Shown piece after piece: positions 6,334 through 9,149 of a DNA stretch of 9,149 nt; the first letter of the stretch is position 1; the number at the start of each line of letters is the position of its first letter. Origin of the DNA: an uncultured Burkholderiales bacterium (GTDB lineage Bacteria; Pseudomonadota; Gammaproteobacteria; Burkholderiales; Burkholderiaceae_E); assembly GCA_903898725.1 (NCBI GenBank), contig CAIUGQ010000181.1, forward strand, positions 1 through 9,149, in the 5' to 3' direction. The notes under the pieces were generated by a model. The model ran no database searches. It saw only the letters and a program-made list of their open reading frames with translations, and was not told where the DNA came from. The translations under genes and the position numbers were made by a program.

Positions 6334-6357
6334 TCGTTTCCACGAGGACCGAGACCC

Positions 6358-7632
6358 ATGAAGCACGTGATCATCGGCAACGGACCGGCCGGCGTGGTCG
6401 CCGCCGAGACGCTCCGCAAGCGCCGCCCGAACGACGACATCGTGATGATCGGCGACGAGCCGCATCCGTCTTACTCGCGGATGGCGATCCCCTACCTGCT
6501 GATCGGCAACATCGACGAGCGGGGCACCCTGCTGCGCAAGGATCCGGCGCATTTCGAGTCGCTGCGCATCCGCTGCGTCACCGGTCGGGTGTCGGCGATC
6601 GAGACCGACACGAAGAAGGTGCGGCTGGCCGAGGGCCCGTCGCTCGAGTACGACCGCGTGCTGATCGCCACCGGCTCCTCGCCGGTCGCCCCGCCCATCC
6701 CGGGGCTCGATTCGCCGTTCGTGCAGACCTGCTGGACGCTGGCGGACGCGCGCAACATCCTGCAGCTCGCCAAGCCGGGTGCGCGGGTGCTGCAGATGGG
6801 CGCGGGCTTCATCGGCTGCATCATCCTGGAGGCGCTCGCGCAGCGCGGCGTCAAGCTCACCGTCGTCGAGATGGGAGACCGGATGGTGCCGCGGATGATG
6901 GGGCCGGGTGCCGGCGGCATGATCAAGTCGTGGTGCGAGACCAAGGGCATCCGCGTGAAGACCTCGACGAAGGTCGAGGCCCTCGAGCCCGCGTCGCCGA
7001 TCCGCGCGAAGTTCTCCGACGGGACCGCCGAGGAGTTCGACCTGGTGATCCAGGCGACCGGCGTCAAGCCGAACATCGGTTTCCTCGCCGGCAGCCCCAT
7101 CAAGGCGCTGCAGGGCGTGCTGACCGACGAGCGCATGCAGACCACCGTGCCGGGCATCTTTGCGGCGGGCGACTGCGCCGAGGCCTACGACCCGGTGACG
7201 AAGCAGACCATCGTCTCGGCCATCCAGCCGAACGCGGTCGACCAGGGCTACGTCGCGGCGGTCAACATGGCCGGCGGCGAGGCGGTGGCCAGCGTCGTCA
7301 CGCAGATCAACGTGCTCGACACGCTGGGCCTGATCTCGACCTCCTTCGGCCAGTGGCAGGGCGTGGCGGGCGGCGAGCACGCCGAGCTGAACGACCCGGA
7401 GAACTTCCGGTACCTGCGCCTGGAGTTCGACCGCGACGTGCTCGTCGGTGCGAATTCCCTGGGGATGACCGACCACGTCGGCGTGCTGCGTGGGCTGGTC
7501 GAGGGCGGCGTCGCGCTCGGCGCCTGGAAGGATCGCCTGCTCGAGGACCCGACGCGGCTGATGGAGGCGTACCTCGCCAGCGCCCAGTCGCAGGAGCAGT
7601 TCCAGGGCCGCTCGCGGGGGACCGTGCGCTGA
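6358..7632 (+). CDS. aorC: AorC, FAD- and NAD-binding oxidoreductase subunit
   Basis: A 424-residue flavoprotein of the pyridine nucleotide-disulfide oxidoreductase fold (NADH oxidase/rubredoxin reductase type). The FAD Rossmann motif GNGPAG is at 7-12. 'VLIATGSSP' at 101-109 is the conserved ATG element. The NAD(H) motif GAGFIG is at 148-153, followed by Glu171 at the end of the second strand, which favours NAD over NADP. The second FAD motif 'GIFAAGDCAE' is at 266-275. A dimerisation-like C-terminal domain follows (about 310-405). There is no redox-active CxxxxC pair, so it is not a disulfide reductase. In the Aromatoleum enzyme AorC passes electrons between AorA and NAD+. Its start ATG is preceded by ACGAGGA about 10 nt upstream. 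It is separated from aorB by 81 bp containing two hairpins, unlike the tight aorA-aorB junction. Confidence is high for fold and good for role. Confidence -1.
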   Translation: MKHVIIGNGPAGVVAAETLRKRRPNDDIVMIGDEPHPSYSRMAIPYLLIGNIDERGTLLRKDPAHFESLRIRCVTGRVSAIETDTKKVRLAEGPSLEYDRVLIATGSSPVAPPIPGLDSPFVQTCWTLADARNILQLAKPGARVLQMGAGFIGCIILEALAQRGVKLTVVEMGDRMVPRMMGPGAGGMIKSWCETKGIRVKTSTKVEALEPASPIRAKFSDGTAEEFDLVIQATGVKPNIGFLAGSPIKALQGVLTDERMQTTVPGIFAAGDCAEAYDPVTKQTIVSAIQPNAVDQGYVAAVNMAGGEAVASVVTQINVLDTLGLISTSFGQWQGVAGGEHAELNDPENFRYLRLEFDRDVLVGANSLGMTDHVGVLRGLVEGGVALGAWKDRLLEDPTRLMEAYLASAQSQEQFQGRSRGTVR

Positions 7633-7640
7633 TCGGGGTT

Positions 7641-7663
7641 GCCCGGGGCGGCATGCCCCGGGC
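7641..7663 (+). repeat. Hairpin between aorC and the moaD-like gene
   Basis: GCCCGGGGC (7641-7649) pairs perfectly with GCCCCGGGC (7655-7663) around the loop GGCAT. It lies 8 nt after the aorC stop and 36 nt before the moaD-like start. No T tract follows (CGCTACACTCG), so it is probably a stability or processing stem, or a partial terminator, in the same operon. TACACT just after it (7667-7672) could be a weak -10, but no -35 is visible. Confidence -1.
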
Positions 7664-7699
7664 CGCTACACTCGCGCCTTCGCCGCGCCGGAGCCGTCC

Positions 7700-7969
7700 G
7701 TGAAGATCACCTTCAAGCTGTTCGCGATGCTGACCGACCACCTCCCCGAGGAGGTGGACGGTGCGCGCCGTGCCGGCAACATCATCGAGCTCCCTCAGGT
7801 GGCCGAGGGCACGACCGTGCAGGCGCTGATCGAGCGCTTCAAGCTGCCGGCGAAGCTCGTGCACCTCGTGCTGGTCGACGGCACCTACGTGGCCCCGGCG
7901 GACCGCGCGACACGGGTGCTGAAGGACGGCGAGGCGCTCGCGATCTGGCCGCCCATCGCGGGCGGCTGA
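7700..7969 (+). CDS. MoaD/ThiS-family sulfur carrier protein
   Basis: An 89-residue ubiquitin-fold protein ending in Pro-Pro-Ile-Ala-Gly-Gly. The free C-terminal GG is the part that is adenylated and thiocarboxylated in MoaD, the small subunit of molybdopterin synthase. The N-terminal strand 'MKITFKLFAMLTDHLPE', the middle 'EGTTVQALIERFKLP' and the end 'LKDGEALAIWPPIAGG' follow the MoaD pattern. GTG 7700 is chosen because it begins the first beta strand and has GGAG at 7690-7693, six nt upstream. No MoaE partner is in the window, so it would use the housekeeping MoaE or a specialised one elsewhere. Such genes accompany many tungsten oxidoreductase operons and may help make the tungsten pterin or fine-tune its supply. 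Its stop overlaps the start of the next gene (TGATG). In some relatives it is called aorD; I leave the symbol open. Confidence -1.
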   Translation: MKITFKLFAMLTDHLPEEVDGARRAGNIIELPQVAEGTTVQALIERFKLPAKLVHLVLVDGTYVAPADRATRVLKDGEALAIWPPIAGG

Positions 7970-8259
7970 TGCCCTTCCACGGCTTCGACCGCATCATGGC
8001 CTGCACCCGGGCCGACCTGGCCCGCTGGCTCACCGAGCTGACCGGCGCCGATCACGGCATCGCCGAGACCGGCCAGGCGGCGCTGACGATCGACGGCGGC
8101 ACGCTGCGCATCGAGACCGAGCAGCTGCCGCCGCGCCGCATCGCGCTGATGCGCGCGCAGCAGCTCCGGGTGGTGTTCGTGCCGCCGGAGGGGCACGAGG
8201 CCGAGGCGCGCGAGTGGGTCACGCGCTTCGACCGGCACACGCAGCGCGGCGGGGGCTAG
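7969..8259 (+). CDS. Unrecognised small protein, last gene of the aor operon
   Basis: A 96-residue protein I do not recognise. Its ATG overlaps the stop of the moaD-like gene in a TGATG, so it is almost certainly translated by coupling and belongs to the same operon. It is predicted soluble, with no signal peptide or membrane segment. A helix (residues 10-24, 'MACTRADLARWLTEL') is followed by beta-rich 'AALTIDGGTLRIETEQLPPR' (38-57), then 'RAQQLRVVFVPPEG' (62-75), and a helix (76-89). The tail is RFDRHTQRGGG. The only cysteine is Cys12, and metal-binding groups are not evident. The layout is reminiscent of small alpha/beta proteins but I make no family call. Context suggests a role in cofactor handling or assembly of the oxidoreductase. 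The GGG terminus next to the GG-ending MoaD-like protein is curious but may be coincidence. A convergent gene starts its stop codon 4 nt beyond. Confidence -1.
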   Translation: MPFHGFDRIMACTRADLARWLTELTGADHGIAETGQAALTIDGGTLRIETEQLPPRRIALMRAQQLRVVFVPPEGHEAEAREWVTRFDRHTQRGGG

Positions 8260-8263
8260 GGCC

Positions 8264-9149
8264 TCAGCCGATCCCGGCGACCGCGCACTCGCTCGCTTCA
8301 CCGCCGGCATCGGTCGGTTTCTTCTGGCGCAGCGAGACGCCGTTCTTCACCGCTACGATCTCGGCCAGGATCGACACCGCGATCTCGGCGGGCGTGCGGC
8401 TGCCGATGTCCAGTCCGATCGGGCCGTGCAGCCGCGCGATCTCGGCATCGCCGAGGTCGAAGAGCTTCAGGCGTTCGCGGCGCTTGGCCGTGTTGCCGCG
8501 CGAGCCGAGGGCGCCCACGTAGAAGCACGGCGACTTCAGCGCCTCGAGCAGCACCATGTCGTCGAGCTTCGGGTCGTGGGTGACCGCGACCACCGCGCTG
8601 TGCGCGTCGAGCTCCAGGCGCAGCACCGCGTCGTCCGGCATTTCCTTGGTGAAGGTGGTGCCGGGCACGTCCCAGGTCAGGTGGTACTCCTCGCGCGGGT
8701 CGCAGACGATGACCTCGAAGTCGAGCGCGAGCGCCATCCCCGCCAGCACGCGCGAGAGCTGCCCCGCGCCGATCACCAGCATCCGCCAGCGCGGGCCGAA
8801 CACCTGCCGCATCGTGTCGCCGGCCAGCTCGAACGCCTCGCCGCGATGCGCCGACTCGAGCGTCACCGCCCCGGAGCCGAGGTCCACGCGGCGCGCGACC
8901 AGCTCGTGTCGCGCGGTACGCTCGAGCAGCGCGTCGATCCAGTCGACGTCCGCCAGCGGCTCCTGCACCAGGCGCAGCGTGCCGCCGCAGGGCAGGCCGA
9001 AGCGCGCGGCCTCCTCCTTGGAGACGCCGTAGACGATGGTCGACGGCCGGTCGACGCGCTCGCCGTGGCGCACCCGGTCGATCAGGTCGTCCTCGACGCA
9101 GCCGCCCGACACCGAGCCGACGACCAGGCCGTCGTCGCGCAGGCAGAGC
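8264..9149 (-). CDS. XdhC/CoxI-family protein (5' end outside window)
   Basis: Partial gene; the frame stays open to the right edge (base 9149 is the last base of a split codon), so about 294 C-terminal residues are visible. A GTG at 9112 is internal: upstream codons read LCLRDDGLVVGS, giving the family motif 'GSVSGGCVE'. The N-terminal XdhC/CoxI domain shows 'SGGCVE' and 'GLPCGGTL'. A second, Rossmann-like domain shows 'MLVIGAGQLSRVLAGMA', ending in 'VIVCDPREEY', then 'VAVTHDPKLDD', 'YVGALGSRGNTAKRRERL' and 'IGLDIGSRTPAEIAVSILAE', the standard XdhC C-terminal signatures. XdhC binds molybdenum cofactor and helps its sulfuration and insertion into xanthine dehydrogenase-type enzymes. AOR enzymes need no such sulfuration, so this gene may serve a separate molybdenum hydroxylase to the right, or have been recruited here. 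It converges on the aor operon with a 4-nt gap. Confidence -1.
   Translation of the reverse strand, partial: LCLRDDGLVVGSVSGGCVEDDLIDRVRHGERVDRPSTIVYGVSKEEAARFGLPCGGTLRLVQEPLADVDWIDALLERTARHELVARRVDLGSGAVTLESAHRGEAFELAGDTMRQVFGPRWRMLVIGAGQLSRVLAGMALALDFEVIVCDPREEYHLTWDVPGTTFTKEMPDDAVLRLELDAHSAVVAVTHDPKLDDMVLLEALKSPCFYVGALGSRGNTAKRRERLKLFDLGDAEIARLHGPIGLDIGSRTPAEIAVSILAEIVAVKNGVSLRQKKPTDAGGEASECAVAGIG

Noticed and set aside
4333..7476. A 1047-codon open frame on the minus strand across aorB and aorC
   Set aside because: It lies antisense to two clearly recognisable genes; its translation is Arg/His/Leu/Gly-rich low-complexity typical of GC-rich shadow frames, with no domain.
7664..7699. Separate sigma-70 promoter for the moaD-like gene (TACACT at 7667-7672)
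   Set aside because: Only a partial -10 match and no -35 at proper spacing (nearest TTGCCC at 7639-7644 leaves 22 bp); listed only as a weak possibility.
5490..7703. A 737-codon plus-strand frame spanning the aorB-aorC junction
   Set aside because: Out of frame with both genes and composed of Arg/Gly/Asp-rich nonsense; it passes through the intergenic hairpins.
8264..9112. GTG at 9112 as a true start of the XdhC-like gene
   Set aside because: The open frame continues to the window edge and the residues before the GTG complete the family motif GSVSGGC, so the start is outside.

Overview
The window is very GC-rich, densely packed bacterial DNA with third-position G/C bias throughout. Gene content and style fit a betaproteobacterium of the Rhodocyclales/Burkholderiales type (Aromatoleum, Azoarcus, Thauera or a relative). 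The strongest pointer is a three-subunit tungsten aldehyde oxidoreductase of the kind characterised in Aromatoleum aromaticum. I cannot name the species from sequence alone.

Layout. Positions 2-2230 (+) hold the 3' end of modA, then modB and modC, a molybdate/tungstate ABC importer with tight or overlapping junctions. Positions 2235-3807 (-) hold two regulators with related ModE/LysR-like winged helix-turn-helix domains. One is a single-domain ModE-like protein. The other is fused to a periplasmic-binding-protein-like sensor domain of the molybdate-binding type. A 134-bp divergent intergenic region (3808-3941) carries candidate overlapping promoters and a leader hairpin. Positions 3942-8259 (+) form the aldehyde oxidoreductase operon: aorA (16-Cys polyferredoxin), aorB (tungsten catalytic subunit), aorC (FAD/NAD subunit), a MoaD-like sulfur carrier, and a translationally coupled 96-residue protein I do not recognise. 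From 8264 to the right edge (-) is a partial XdhC/CoxI-family protein, convergent to the operon.

How the parts fit. ModABC would bring the oxyanion into the cell. The two ModE-type regulators would sense cofactor metal and control transporter and/or enzyme genes. The MoaD-like protein would supply sulfur for the metal-binding pterin. AorB would hold tungsten-bis-pterin and one [4Fe-4S] cluster and oxidise aldehydes to acids. Electrons would pass through the four clusters of AorA to FAD in AorC and on to NAD+. XdhC relatives help mature molybdenum hydroxylases, so the last gene may serve a different molybdenum enzyme or this operon. Everything in the window therefore concerns import, sensing, cofactor supply and use of molybdenum or tungsten.

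Most noteworthy observations: a 19-nt motif (14/19 identical) shared in sense orientation by the likely promoters of the modE-like gene and aorA; hairpins between aorB/aorC and aorC/moaD that may set unequal subunit expression; the unrecognised GGG-ending protein coupled to a GG-ending MoaD-like protein; and the possibility that this AorA polymerises into a filament, as reported for the Aromatoleum enzyme. I found no rRNA, tRNA, CRISPR array, insertion sequence or phage-like gene.
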